Shown in pieces: positions 9,316-17,421 of a stretch of 64,000 nucleotides of DNA. The position numbers were made by a program, and so were the translations under genes. Where the stretch lies: positions 1,674,001 through 1,738,000 of the forward strand of contig OZ246985.1 in the NCBI GenBank assembly GCA_965232615.1. The letters run 5' to 3'. This DNA is from UBA2779 sp965232615. Its GTDB lineage: Bacteria > Spirochaetota > Spirochaetia > DSM-2461. The number at the start of each line of letters is the position of its first letter. The stretch's first letter is position 1. The notes under the pieces are model-generated. The model was not told the origin of the DNA. It ran no database searches and saw only the letters and a list, made by a program, of their open reading frames with translations.

Positions 9316-9639
9316 ATGAATCCAATGGATTTTATAAAGGATATCCAGGCTCTGCAATCCAGGCTGGGATTAGCTCAGGAACGACTTAAATCATTTCGTG
9401 CTGAAGGGTCCTCCGGCGGCGACCTGGTGAAAGTCGTAGTAGATGGAACAATGGAAGCGATCTCTGTCAGCATAGATCCCATCGCGGTAGATCCCAGAGA
9501 TATCAAAATGCTGGAAGAATTGATTGCGGCATCCTTTACCGATGCTGTCAGGAAAATGAGACAGATTCTGCAAAAAGATGCTGGTAAGGTTGCCGTCGAT
9601 CTCAATATTCCATCTGATCAAACTGGCAAGGATCCCTGA
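9316..9639 (+). CDS. ybaB: YbaB/EbfC family nucleoid-associated protein
   Basis: A 107-aa DNA-binding nucleoid protein of the YbaB/EbfC family, which in Borrelia binds DNA as a dimer. It has the family's features: an N-terminal amphipathic helix (MNPMDFIKDIQALQSRL), the central strand motif GGDLVKVVVDGTMEAISVSI and the helix KMLEELIAASFTDAVRKM. It begins 5 bases after the dnaX stop and ends one base before the recR start codon, so the three genes form one operon. Confidence 0.93.
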   Translation: MNPMDFIKDIQALQSRLGLAQERLKSFRAEGSSGGDLVKVVVDGTMEAISVSIDPIAVDPRDIKMLEELIAASFTDAVRKMRQILQKDAGKVAVDLNIPSDQTGKDP

Positions 9640-10248
9640 TTGGAACGACTGGATCGCTTAATCAATCACTTCTCCAGACTGCCAGGAATAGGACGTAAAA
9701 GTGCATCCCGAATTTCCTATTGGCTCCTGGAAACAAACAAGGAGTTCATTCAGGATTTTTCTATAGACCTGATGGAAATACGCCGCCATATAATGCGATG
9801 CAGAGAATGCGGTAATTACGCGGAATCGGCCTTATGCGAAGTTTGTGATTCTCCCGGAAGGAACCATAACATGATGTGTGTTGTAGAGCATCCCAAAGAT
9901 GTAGCAACAATTGAAATGACCGGGGAATTCCAGGGAATATATCATGTTCTCCATGGGGTTCTTTCACCTCTGGACGGCATAGGACCGGATGAGCTTGGAT
10001 TCAACAGGATGCTGTCCCGTATTCGTCAATACAGTGTGAATGAAATCATTGTCGCGACAAATCCTACATTGGAAGGTGACTCAACTGCACTTTACATATT
10101 GCATATACTGGCCGATGAAGGCATCAATGTAACTCGAATCGCTTCCGGATTGCCCGTGGGAGGCGATATGGAATATGCCGATAAGCTCAGCATTTCAAGA
10201 GCATTGAAAGCCCGTCAGAATCTAGCAGATCGGGATTCTTCCGTGTGA
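9640..10248 (+). CDS. recR: Recombination protein RecR
   Basis: Ring-forming DNA-gap protein that works with RecF/RecO to load RecA. The 202-aa product has the helix-hairpin-helix LPGIGRKSASRISYWLL (residues 14-30), the Cys4 zinc finger CRECGNYAESALCEVC (about 52-67), and a Toprim domain starting MCVVEHPKDVATIEMTGEF. The start is TTG at 9640, immediately after the ybaB TGA, with AAGGA 6 bases upstream. A RecBCD set is encoded 12 kb away, so both presynaptic pathways are present. Confidence 0.95.
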   Translation: MERLDRLINHFSRLPGIGRKSASRISYWLLETNKEFIQDFSIDLMEIRRHIMRCRECGNYAESALCEVCDSPGRNHNMMCVVEHPKDVATIEMTGEFQGIYHVLHGVLSPLDGIGPDELGFNRMLSRIRQYSVNEIIVATNPTLEGDSTALYILHILADEGINVTRIASGLPVGGDMEYADKLSISRALKARQNLADRDSSV

Positions 10249-10748
10249 ATCAGGAAATCCAATACCAGGTGCAATTAACTACTCAGATTCAGAGCAATGG
10301 ACGCAGACAAATGCTTCCAGCCGTCAGAATCTCCCTGGATGCCTTGAGTAAAACTGACCACTTGATGTCTGAGAAACTTGGCATGGAAATAGATTACAAA
10401 CAGATACTTGTTGATATGGAGACACATCAATTCTCCTATACTGTCAAACTCAAACTCCACCGTCCCAGTCAGCCATTTCTTGACCCATGGCCTGAGCCTG
10501 ATAAACTGCAGAACTGGATGAGCAGTATTCGTTCCAGTTTAATTAACAATTCAAACAGTATTAAGATGGATAAAGAAATCAGGAATATTGCAAATTCCTG
10601 GAATCACTGGGCTCACGAAGCTGGCTTCACAGATGGCATTGTTTATACGAAGTTTGAACCTGAACAACTGGCAATTTTGCTGAAATGCATGAAGCATGGA
10701 AGGGAGGCGCTTGGCAGTAAAGGTTCAATACTGATTACTGATTTTTAG
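10245..10748 (+). CDS. Conserved-looking hypothetical protein, 167 aa
   Basis: I do not recognise this protein. It starts at a GTG overlapping the recR stop (GTGA), so it is translationally coupled to the dnaX-ybaB-recR operon. It is soluble, with no signal peptide or membrane segment, mixed alpha/beta in character, and contains a Trp-rich middle (LDPWPEPDKLQNWMSS, NSWNHWAHEAGFTDG). Its last residues (ITDF) and TAG stop run into the solo end of the MITE-like element at 10742, so the original C-terminus may have been longer or different. Confidence 0.7.
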   Translation: MNQEIQYQVQLTTQIQSNGRRQMLPAVRISLDALSKTDHLMSEKLGMEIDYKQILVDMETHQFSYTVKLKLHRPSQPFLDPWPEPDKLQNWMSSIRSSLINNSNSIKMDKEIRNIANSWNHWAHEAGFTDGIVYTKFEPEQLAILLKCMKHGREALGSKGSILITDF

Positions 10749-10756
10749 AGGTGCCC
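10742..10756 (-). repeat. Solo terminal repeat of the MITE-like element
   Basis: TTTTTAGAGGTGCCC matches the right terminus of the full elements exactly, but no other part of the element is nearby. Its TAG (10746-10748) is the stop codon of the upstream gene. It may be an excision footprint or a decayed copy. Confidence 0.65.
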
Positions 10757-10826
10757 CATAGAATTTGGTATCTTCCTCTCAATTTCCAAGTTTGACATAA
10801 CACCAAAGGTCAATCATTATAATTGA

Positions 10827-11654
10827 ATGGAAATGTCTGACAGCCGTCAGGATCTGATCGATCGGTTGCGATACACATTTTTGAACTCGGAATACCATGA
10901 GATTGATGTACTGATCAATGGTCTAAAACAGAAGCCCAACTTTGAAGGTCTTTGTGAGGAGTTTTTCCAGGATTGTCATATTGATTCAGGAGGTAATCTT
11001 ATTCCTGAAGGTTTTTTCTCCAATTCCAGCGATTCTGCCAGAAATCCCGTATTATTATATGCAATGTATGAACTGCTGGGTATGGCTCCAGATACATTTC
11101 TACTTAAACACAGGGTATTGAGAGTGAAGATGACTGAGGGAAACTTCATCAGGGGATTCCATCTTCCTCAGGGACTTTTCGCGCTTCCTCAATTAAAGAT
11201 TCTCATTATCAGAAATCTGGGGCTTACCGAACTGCCCGATATGATATCCGAGGTCAGTACCCTTCGTATTCTGGATCTTGCCGGGAATAAACTAACCTGT
11301 ATCCCGAAATCAATTCTAAAACTCACCAGGCTGTCAGCTCTCAATCTTTCTTTCAACCGTATTACAACCCTGCCCTGTATGAGCCAGTTTAAATCACTAC
11401 GCCTACTCTCTCTCAGAGGAAATAGAATCTCCAGCCTTCCTGATAACTGGTGTCAAATGCAGTATCTGCGTACATTGGATCTTGCCATGAATCGAATTAT
11501 GTTCATACCTGAGTCACTGAGAACACTTTCACACCTGCAGGATCTCAATCTGGCATACAATGATCTTACCGCCACCACTGAAGCATTTTGGGAAAAGAGT
11601 ATACAATCAGGTAATCTCAGAAATGAAACCCAGGGTTCACTGGAATTTGGATAG
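10827..11654 (+). CDS. Leucine-rich repeat protein
   Basis: A 275-aa protein. After an N-terminal region of about 115 residues it carries about six leucine-rich repeats of the ~23-residue LxxLxLxxNxLxxLP class, for example LRILDLAGNKLTCIPKSI, LSALNLSFNRITTLP, LRLLSLRGNRISSLPDNW and LRTLDLAMNRIMFIPESL. The fold is a protein-binding solenoid and no enzymatic domain is visible. There is no signal peptide, so it is probably cytoplasmic. No Shine-Dalgarno is seen before the ATG. A TATAAT at 10818-10823 lies so close to the start that a leaderless transcript is possible, although the TTGACA at 10792 is 20 bases away, longer than usual. It precedes the acyltransferase by 12 bases. Confidence 0.85.
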   Translation: MEMSDSRQDLIDRLRYTFLNSEYHEIDVLINGLKQKPNFEGLCEEFFQDCHIDSGGNLIPEGFFSNSSDSARNPVLLYAMYELLGMAPDTFLLKHRVLRVKMTEGNFIRGFHLPQGLFALPQLKILIIRNLGLTELPDMISEVSTLRILDLAGNKLTCIPKSILKLTRLSALNLSFNRITTLPCMSQFKSLRLLSLRGNRISSLPDNWCQMQYLRTLDLAMNRIMFIPESLRTLSHLQDLNLAYNDLTATTEAFWEKSIQSGNLRNETQGSLEFG

Positions 11655-11666
11655 ACCGGAGTCGAT

Positions 11667-12497
11667 ATGTACCTTCCCGATATATCATCAGATCGATATT
11701 CAACAGATCCTCAAAAGCATCAGAAATTCAAAAACAGCCGCTTCTTCAAGGGAGAATTCTGGTTTTACCTACGCTACAGTCTCCTGGTTATATGGTCAGG
11801 GCTGAAATTCCTGGTATCAAAAGATCCCCAGAAAGCCGTAACACTTCAAGCTTTGAGAGTAATGAGAATTACTGAGAAACAGGGTATTCACCTGACATTT
11901 GAAGGATTGAACAATTATCCTGCCCAGAATGGTCCCTATGTGTTTGCCTGTAATCACAAAGGAACTTTTGAGGTTAATGCCCTGCCCGGACTGGTGGCAT
12001 CCCGCATACCCATGACTTTTGTAATCAAGGCTTCCCTCCTGAAAACTCCATTTTTTGGGCAGGTTGTCAAACGCTTAAGAGCAATCCCGGTGAAACGAAA
12101 GCATCCCGGTGAAGACCTGAATCAGGTCTTGAAAGAAGGAACCCGGCTTCTCAAGGAGGGTGTGTCTGTTATTTTATTCCCTGAAAGCACCCGCCAGGAT
12201 GTTTTCAAATACAGCAAATTCAACTCTCTGGCCATTAAACTTGCTGTAAGGGCTGGTGTTTCTGTTGTACCTGTAGCCCTTCGAACAGACTGCTGGGGAG
12301 TTGGGAAACGATTCAAGGATTATGGCCCGCTTCGCAGCGATATTCCATGCAATATTGCTTTCGGTATGCCTGTTAAGCCCATTGGAAGAGGCAAAAATGA
12401 ACATCGACAGGTATTGGAATTCATTGCAGACAGACTTGAATCATGGGGTTCTCCTGTCGATAGAGAAACTCCGTTAGAAAATGAAGGCAACCTCTAA
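11667..12497 (+). CDS. PlsC-like lysophospholipid acyltransferase
   Basis: 1-acyl-glycerol-3-phosphate acyltransferase family (PlsC/LPLAT), 276 aa. Motif I is present as NHKGTFE: the catalytic His is followed four residues later by Glu instead of the usual Asp (HX4E). Motif III is FPESTRQD, and the motif IV region is VVPVALRTDCWG. A hydrophobic stretch FYLRYSLLVIWSGLKFLV near the N-terminus suggests membrane association. GGAG lies before the ATG. The C-terminal residues GNL and the TAA stop come from the end of a MITE-like element (12486 onward), so the original C-terminus may have been replaced. Confidence 0.88.
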   Translation: MYLPDISSDRYSTDPQKHQKFKNSRFFKGEFWFYLRYSLLVIWSGLKFLVSKDPQKAVTLQALRVMRITEKQGIHLTFEGLNNYPAQNGPYVFACNHKGTFEVNALPGLVASRIPMTFVIKASLLKTPFFGQVVKRLRAIPVKRKHPGEDLNQVLKEGTRLLKEGVSVILFPESTRQDVFKYSKFNSLAIKLAVRAGVSVVPVALRTDCWGVGKRFKDYGPLRSDIPCNIAFGMPVKPIGRGKNEHRQVLEFIADRLESWGSPVDRETPLENEGNL

Positions 12498-12503
12498 AAA
12501 ACC
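12486..12503 (+). repeat. MITE-like element end, left border of island 1
   Basis: GGCAACCTCTAAAAAACC is the left terminus of the interspersed element. It contains the stop codon of the acyltransferase gene. Beyond it the sequence changes to transposase debris. The matching inverted end is at 21813, on the far side of the duplicated cassettes. Confidence 0.75.
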
Positions 12504-12521
12504 GTGTGAAAGAATCGACGA

Positions 12522-12618
12522 GAGGATGGCAAGGGACGTCCTCCAAACGACGCAGTGTTGATGTTCAAGACACTGATTCTTCGCGAGTTGTACCAGCTTT
12601 CCGACGATAGTATGGTGG
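12522..12618 (+). pseudogene. Transposase N-terminal remnant, IS5/IS1182-like
   Basis: An open stretch reads EDGKGRPPNDAVLMFKTLIL and continues RELYQLSDDSMV. This matches the GRPPYDPVLMFKxLxLQxLYxLSD helix typical of the N-terminal domain of IS5-group transposases. There is no start codon context and no DDE domain; it breaks off before the terminator at 12646. It is a remnant only. Confidence 0.6.
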
Positions 12619-12645
12619 GTACCCCAGAGAGAGAATAGAAAGGAA

Positions 12646-12669
12646 GGGGCCGTACGGCCCCCTTTTTTT
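12646..12669 (+). terminator. Hairpin with T-run
   Basis: GGGGCC-GTAC-GGCCCC followed by seven T in the plus direction. The sequence recurs with two loop changes at 18571, at the start of the second duplicated block. The next palindromes (GCCGC-TTAC-GCGGC, GGATAAGTG-CTGCG-CACTTATCC) follow directly, so it also belongs to the palindrome array of the duplicated block. Confidence 0.65.
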
Positions 12670-12729
12670 ATGCCGCTTACGCGGCGGATAAGTGCTGCGC
12701 ACTTATCCAAAAGGTAAAAAGCCAAAAAT

Positions 12730-13131
12730 TTACGTCCTCCGAACGGGGCGGAAGCCCAAATAGTAGAGGCCATTCGAGTGGGTGGTGTAGCTGCTGCGAT
12801 CGGCGGAACGCAGGCGCTTGCCGTCGATGATCCAGCTACCGCCGCGTAGGACACGGCTGGAACCGCTGGACGGCCCCCTGGGATCGGTCTGGCTGCCACT
12901 GGAATAATCCCCATACCAGTCCCAGCACCACTCCCACACGTTCCCGCTCATGTCATAGAGGCCCAGCTCATTGGGAGCCTTCCCGCCCACAGGATGGGTC
13001 CTCCACCCGCTGTTACTTGAATACCAGGCCACTTCATCTACATTATCACTTCCTGCATAAAGGTACCCTTTAGAAGCATTGCCTCCACGGGCCGCATACT
13101 CCCATTCGGCCTCCGTCGGCAGCCTGTAACC
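12730..13131 (-). pseudogene. Headless SUMF1 (formylglycine-generating-enzyme-like) C-terminal fragment, copy 1
   Basis: The C-terminal ~130 codons of a SUMF1-type C-type-lectin-fold protein: GYRLPTEAEWEYAARGGNAS, LYDMSGNVWEWCWDWYG, RVLRGGSW, then a variable-looking stretch ending LGFRPVRRT. It matches the intact SUMF1 lipoprotein at 34061. It has no N-terminal half, signal peptide or start site; an internal ATG at 13032 would make 100 aa without a ribosome site. At 13123-13131 the nine bases CCTGTAACC are shared by Avd (QVTG) and SUMF1 (GYR), and the Avd gene continues upstream in another frame. The fragment was therefore fused behind Avd by recombination at microhomology. Confidence 0.8.
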
Positions 13132-13442
13132 TGTTTCCCTATGCCCTCCATCAATTCGGATAACGCTGACTGTTTCTTGATGGGAAGAATTCTAAAAGTC
13201 CACACACAGACGTACCTCCAGTTTAAGTATTTCAAAATTATCCAGAAATTCCTCCAGAGGCTCATTCTTGTCATGGGCCTTGTTGGCCGATAAATGCTCC
13301 ACACAAACTCTATTCCATCACGTTTTATATCCTGACCCGGAGTATACTTGTATTCCCGGGGAAAGTCCCTGGTTACCTCAAATAGTTTGAGCACTAATTT
13401 GTCGGTGTCCTGATACACTGGCAAACGATAATATAACGCCAT
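13038..13442 (-). CDS. Avd-like DGR accessory protein, copy 1 (internally frameshifted)
   Basis: Resembles the accessory variability determinant (Avd) of diversity-generating retroelements, a small basic four-helix protein that binds the reverse transcriptase and template RNA. The N-terminus (MALYYRLPVYQDTDKLVLKL, FPREYKYTPGQDIKRDGIE) and the later part (SALSELMEGIGKQVTG) fit. Between them about 31 codons are out of frame. Reading the other frame gives ANKAHDKNEPLEEFLDNFEI and LKLEVRLCVDF. A G lost from GGG (YR|ANK) and a T gained in TTTT appear to compensate. The real C-terminus is replaced by SUMF1 DNA read out of frame after 13131. As a 134-aa protein it is probably non-functional. Confidence 0.75.
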   Translation of the reverse strand: MALYYRLPVYQDTDKLVLKLFEVTRDFPREYKYTPGQDIKRDGIEFVWSIYRPTRPMTRMSLWRNFWIILKYLNWRYVCVWTFRILPIKKQSALSELMEGIGKQVTGCRRRPNGSMRPVEAMLLKGTFMQEVIM

Positions 13443-13462
13443 ATTTCAAAAAAAATTTTCGC

Positions 13463-13494
13463 GCTTTAGCGGCAGCCTGCGCTGCCGCTAAAGC
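13463..13494 (-). other. Perfect 14-bp hairpin downstream of variable region 1
   Basis: GCTTTAGCGGCAGC and its exact complement flank a four-base loop, 22 bases after the stop codon of the variable lipoprotein. An identical hairpin follows the other two lectin-domain ends (19396-19427, 31619-31650). In characterised DGRs a hairpin or cruciform just downstream of the variable region promotes target recognition during retrohoming. There is no T-run, so a terminator role is less likely. Confidence 0.8.
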
Positions 13495-13515
13495 AATTGT
13501 TAAATTGATAAATAG

Positions 13516-16500
13516 TTAAAAAGCCCTCACCGCACGAACATGGTCGTAGACGTACTTGTTGGGGACGTAATGGTAGTCACTGTAGAAGTACTGATTCCAC
13601 GCGCTGGTGGCACTGTACTCCGACGAGGACCAGTAGGTGACAGACGCAAAGCTGCCAACGGTATCTTTCTGTTTATATAACTCATTCAGTTCATCCCTGG
13701 ACGGTAAAAACCAGTCCTCATGGCGGCCCAGCACTAATTCATCACAGATTTTCGCCGCGTAATTACCGTCCCCCAGTGCCTTAACAATCTTCTCCGTGTT
13801 GGCCTTGCCGCTCCCTATGCCAGTGGATGTTCCTCCCACAGATGTTCCATAACCGCCCCATTCAACCCGAGTGGCCTGATCACTTTTCGCCGCTTCCAGA
13901 TAACGCCAGCCGTCGGAGTAGTTCCCCTTGTCGTAGAACACGATTCCTCCGGCGGGACCGTAACCACCAACAAAATACCCTATCGAAATGGACGCAACCG
14001 CGCTCCAGGCCCCAGACTGCCCGTCCCCATCCTTCGCCCGCACACGCCAGTAGTGGGTCTGCAAGTTTGTCAGTGCCGATGTGGGCGTGTAAGAGATGCC
14101 CGTTACGCTCGTGGCCGGGGCGGTTTCCACCCCCGCCCGGCTGCCTGCTATCTGCAACTCGTAGCCCGCCGCTCCTCCAGGCACCGCATTCCAGCTCAAG
14201 GCCGGGGTGGTGTCGGTGGTGCTGGAGGGGCTCAGGCCGCTTACTGTGCCCCAGTGTACCGATAGACTGTTGATTGCGCTCCAGACCCCAGACTGCCCGT
14301 CCCCATCCTTCGCCCGCACACGCCAGTAGTGGGTCTGCAAGTTTGTCAGTGCCGATGTGGGCGTGTAAGAGGTGCCCGTTACGCTCGTGGCCGGGGCGGT
14401 TTCCACCCCCGCCCGGCTCTCGGCTATCTGCAACTCGTAGCCCGCCGCTCCAGGCACCGCATTCCAACTGAAGGTAGGCGTGGTGTCCGTGGTTGTGCTC
14501 CCGTCCGAGGGGCTCAGGCCGCTTACTATGCCCCACCAGTGTACCGATAGACTGTTGATTGCGCTCCAGGCTCCATGTTGCCCGTCCCCATCCTTCGCCC
14601 GCACACGCCAGTAGTGGGTCTGCAAGTTTGTCAGTGCCGATGTGGGCGTGTAAGAGGTGCCCGTTACGCTCGTGGCCGGGGCGGTTTCCACCCCCGCCCG
14701 GCTGCCTGCTATCTGCAACTCGTAGCCCTTCGCTCCCTCCACCGAATTCCAACTGAAGGTAGGCGTGGTGTCCGTGGTTATTGCCCCATCGGCGGGACTC
14801 AGGCCGCTTACTGCTCCAAAGTTTACCGATAGACTGTTGATTGCGCTCCAGGCTCCATGTTGCCCGTCCCCATCCTTCGCCCGCACACGCCAGTAGTGGG
14901 TCTGCAAGTTTGTCAGTGCCGATGTGGGCGTGTAAGAGGTGCCCGTTACGCTCGTGGCCGGGGCGGTTTCCACCCCCGCCCGGCTGCCTGCTATCTGCAA
15001 CTCGTAGCCCTTCGCTCCCTCCACCGAATTCCAACTGAAGGTAGGCGTGGTGTCCGTGGTTGTGCTCCCGTCCGAGGGGCTCAGGCCGCTTACTGTGCCC
15101 CACCAGTGTACCATTAGACTGTTGATTGCGCTCCAGGCTCCATGTTGCCCGTCCCCATCCTTCGCCCGCACACGCCAGAAGTGGACCTTCAAGTTTGTCA
15201 GTGCCGATGTGGGCGTGTAAGAGGTGCCCGTTACGCTCGTGGCCGGGGCGGTTTCCACCCCCGCCGGGCTGCCTGCTATCTGCAACTCGTAGCCCGCCGC
15301 TCCAGGCACCGCATTCCAACTGAAGGTAGGCGTGGTGTCCGTGGTTAGGCTCCTGTCCGAGGGGCTCAGGCCGCTTACTGTGCCCCACCAGTGTACCGAT
15401 AGACTGTTGATTGCGCTCCAGGCTCCATGTTGCCCGTCCCCATCCTTCGCCCGCACACGCCAGTAGTGGGTCTGCAAGTTTGTCAGTGCCGATGTGGGCG
15501 TGTAAGAGGTGCCCGTTACGCTCGTGGCCGGGGCGGTTTCCACCCCCGCCCGGCTGCCTGCTATCTGCAACTCGTAGCCCGCCGCTCCCTCCACCGCATT
15601 CCAACTGAAGGTAGGCGTGGTGTCCGTGGTGTCACTACCGTTGGCGGGACTCAGGCCGCTTACTGCTCCAAAGTTTACCGATAGACTGTTGATTGCGCTC
15701 CAGGCTCCATGTTGCCCGTCCCCATCCTTCGCCCGCACACGCCAGTAGTGGATCTGCAAGTTTGTCAGTGCCGATGTGGGCGTGTAAGAGGTGCCCGTTA
15801 CGCTCGTGGCCGGGGCGGTTTCCACCCCCGCCGGGCTGCCTGCTATCTGCAACTCGTAGCCCTTCGCTCCCTCCACCGAATTCCAACTGAAGGTAGGCGT
15901 GGTGTCCGTGGTGGCACTACCGTTGGCGGGACTCAGGCCGCTTACTGCTCCCCAGTTTACCGATAGACTGTTGATTGCGCTCCACGGCCCATACTGACGA
16001 TTCCCATCCTTCGCCCGCACACGCCAGTAGTGGGTCTGATTGTTCGTCAAGGCCGTTGAAGGCGTGTAACTGGCTGCGCTCGCTTCCACCGCCTGAGCAC
16101 TGTCCAGCCCCCCTTCGCTGCCTGCTATCTGCACCTCGTAACCCGTCGCTCCAGACACCGCATTCCACCTTAAGGCAGGCGTGGTGTCCGTGGTTGTTGC
16201 CCCATCGGCGGGACTCAGGCCGCTTACTGCATCAAAATCTACCCGCAGGCTCTGAACTCCACTCCAGGCCCCGTACTGCCCAGCCCCATCCTTTGCCCGC
16301 ACTCGCCAGTAGTGGGTCTGCCCTTTTGTCAGTGCCAATGTGGGCGTGTAAGAGGTGCCCGCTACGATTGTGGCCGGGGCGGTTTCCACCCCCGCCCGGC
16401 TGCCTGCTATCTGCAACTCGTAGCCCGTCGCTCCCTCCACCGAATTCCAACTGAAGGTAGGCGTGGTGTCCATGATGGCACTATCATTGGCGGGACTCAG

Positions 16501-17157
16501 GCCGCTTACTGCTCCAAAGTTTACCGATAGACTGTTGATTGCGCTCCAGGCTCCATGTTGCCCGTCCCCATCCTTCGCCCGCACACGCCAGTAGTGGGTC
16601 TGCAAGTTTGTCAGTGCCGTTGAAGGCGTGTAACTGGCTGCGCTCGCTTCCACCGCCTGAGCATTAGCCAGCCCCCCTTCGCTGCCTGCTATCTGCACCT
16701 CGTAACCCGTCGCTCCAGACACCGCATTCCACCTTAAGGCAGGCGTGGTGTCCGTGGTTGTTGCCCCATCGGCGGGACTCAGGCCGCTTACTGCATCAAA
16801 ATCTACCCGCAGGCTCTGAACTCCACTCCAGGCCCCGTACTGCCCAGCCCCATCCTTTGCCCGCACTCGCCAGTAGTGGGTCTTCCCTTTTGTCAAGGCC
16901 GATGTGGGCGTGTAAGAGGTGCCCGTTACGCTCGTGGCCGGGGCGGTTTCCACCCCCGCCTGGCTGTCTGCTATCTGCAACTCGTAGCCCGTCGCTCCAG
17001 GCACCGCATTCCAACTGAAGGTAGGCGTGGTGTCCGTGGTGGAGGAGCCGTCCGTGGGGACCAGGCCATTCATGGTGCCCAAATCAACGTCCGGGGAAAA
17101 AATACAACCGGAGAACAGCACCAGAATAATACTTCCTAACAAAATTAAAGTTTTCAT
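13516..17157 (-). CDS. Surface lipoprotein: 11 FN3-like repeats plus C-terminal DUF1566 lectin-fold domain (DGR-type target), copy 1
   Basis: A 1213-aa exported lipoprotein. Signal peptide MKTLILLGSIILVLFSGC has a lipobox ending in Cys18. Then come 11 near-identical repeats of ~94 residues (VSGLSPADG..., TFSWNAV.GATGYELQIA, THYWRVRAKDGDGQ), a fibronectin-III-like beta-sandwich pattern making a stalk. The last ~150 residues are a DUF1566/Lcl_C-type domain (GPAGGIVFYDKGNYSDGWRY, HEDWFLPSRDELNELYKQ, WSSSE), which has the C-type lectin fold, ending HVRAVRAF. The final ~37 codons are the variable region. A good AGAGGA site precedes the ATG. Likely role: stalked ligand-binding or adhesion protein with diversified tip (inferred). 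GC-rich and repetitive, unlike the neighbouring genes. A long alternative minus-strand frame (13880-15604) is a by-product of the repeats. Confidence 0.9.
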   Translation of the reverse strand: MKTLILLGSIILVLFSGCIFSPDVDLGTMNGLVPTDGSSTTDTTPTFSWNAVPGATGYELQIADSQAGVETAPATSVTGTSYTPTSALTKGKTHYWRVRAKDGAGQYGAWSGVQSLRVDFDAVSGLSPADGATTTDTTPALRWNAVSGATGYEVQIAGSEGGLANAQAVEASAASYTPSTALTNLQTHYWRVRAKDGDGQHGAWSAINSLSVNFGAVSGLSPANDSAIMDTTPTFSWNSVEGATGYELQIAGSRAGVETAPATIVAGTSYTPTLALTKGQTHYWRVRAKDGAGQYGAWSGVQSLRVDFDAVSGLSPADGATTTDTTPALRWNAVSGATGYEVQIAGSEGGLDSAQAVEASAASYTPSTALTNNQTHYWRVRAKDGNRQYGPWSAINSLSVNWGAVSGLSPANGSATTDTTPTFSWNSVEGAKGYELQIAGSPAGVETAPATSVTGTSYTPTSALTNLQIHYWRVRAKDGDGQHGAWSAINSLSVNFGAVSGLSPANGSDTTDTTPTFSWNAVEGAAGYELQIAGSRAGVETAPATSVTGTSYTPTSALTNLQTHYWRVRAKDGDGQHGAWSAINSLSVHWWGTVSGLSPSDRSLTTDTTPTFSWNAVPGAAGYELQIAGSPAGVETAPATSVTGTSYTPTSALTNLKVHFWRVRAKDGDGQHGAWSAINSLMVHWWGTVSGLSPSDGSTTTDTTPTFSWNSVEGAKGYELQIAGSRAGVETAPATSVTGTSYTPTSALTNLQTHYWRVRAKDGDGQHGAWSAINSLSVNFGAVSGLSPADGAITTDTTPTFSWNSVEGAKGYELQIAGSRAGVETAPATSVTGTSYTPTSALTNLQTHYWRVRAKDGDGQHGAWSAINSLSVHWWGIVSGLSPSDGSTTTDTTPTFSWNAVPGAAGYELQIAESRAGVETAPATSVTGTSYTPTSALTNLQTHYWRVRAKDGDGQSGVWSAINSLSVHWGTVSGLSPSSTTDTTPALSWNAVPGGAAGYELQIAGSRAGVETAPATSVTGISYTPTSALTNLQTHYWRVRAKDGDGQSGAWSAVASISIGYFVGGYGPAGGIVFYDKGNYSDGWRYLEAAKSDQATRVEWGGYGTSVGGTSTGIGSGKANTEKIVKALGDGNYAAKICDELVLGRHEDWFLPSRDELNELYKQKDTVGSFASVTYWSSSEYSATSAWNQYFYSDYHYVPNKYVYDHVRAVRAF
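13537..13647 (-). other. DGR variable region 1 (VR1)
   Basis: The last 37 variable codons of the lipoprotein. Compared with the paralogous region at 19470-19580, 32 of 111 bases differ, touching 21 codons. Nearly all differences are at codon positions 1 and 2 with position 3 kept as C. Conserved codons (TGG TCC TCG TCG GAG, GCG TGG, CAG TAC TTC) alternate with fully variable ones. This is the pattern left when an AAC-rich template is copied with random substitution at A. The constant end (CGTGCGGTGAGGGCTTTT) would be the IMH. Confidence 0.85.
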
Positions 17158-17286
17158 TATTTGATTCCTCTTCTATTTTATCGGAGACAATATGACAGTG
17201 AAGCCCTCCTTGAAGGCAATATAACACTCTCTCCTCTGTTGATTATTATCCTCAAGAACCCTGGGTGTGTCCACCCCTCTTGTTTA

Positions 17287-17421
17287 GGGCACCTCTAAAA
17301 ACCCCCCTGAAACTTCCAATAAAAAACCGTTTTCGGAATTTGGCGTAGTGGCGGTGCGTTCCTCGGAGCTTTGCTCCTGTGGCGGTGTGTTCCTCGGGCT
17401 ACGCCCTGCGGTACACACCTG
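17287..17421 (+). repeat. MITE-like element, left part, fused to the PD-(D/E)XK-like gene
   Basis: Begins GGGCACCTCTAAAAA and continues through the usual core (CCGTTTTCGGAATTTGGCG, GGAGC-TTT-GCTCC and GGGC-TAC-GCCC hairpins, GGTACACACCTG). It then stops at the coding sequence of the next gene without a right terminus. The same left part, with a complete right end, is at 21687. The 129-base spacer between it and the lipoprotein start (17158-17286) must hold the lipoprotein promoter; I see no clear boxes. Confidence 0.8.

Noticed and set aside
12730..13032. Independent 100-aa SUMF1 gene
   Set aside because: The homology continues upstream of the ATG to the Avd junction and there is no ribosome site; it is a fragment.
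13880..15604. A 574-codon open frame on the minus strand overlapping the lipoprotein
   Set aside because: It is an alternative frame of the GC-rich repeats, with no start context; the FN3-like frame has signal peptide, domains and ribosome site.
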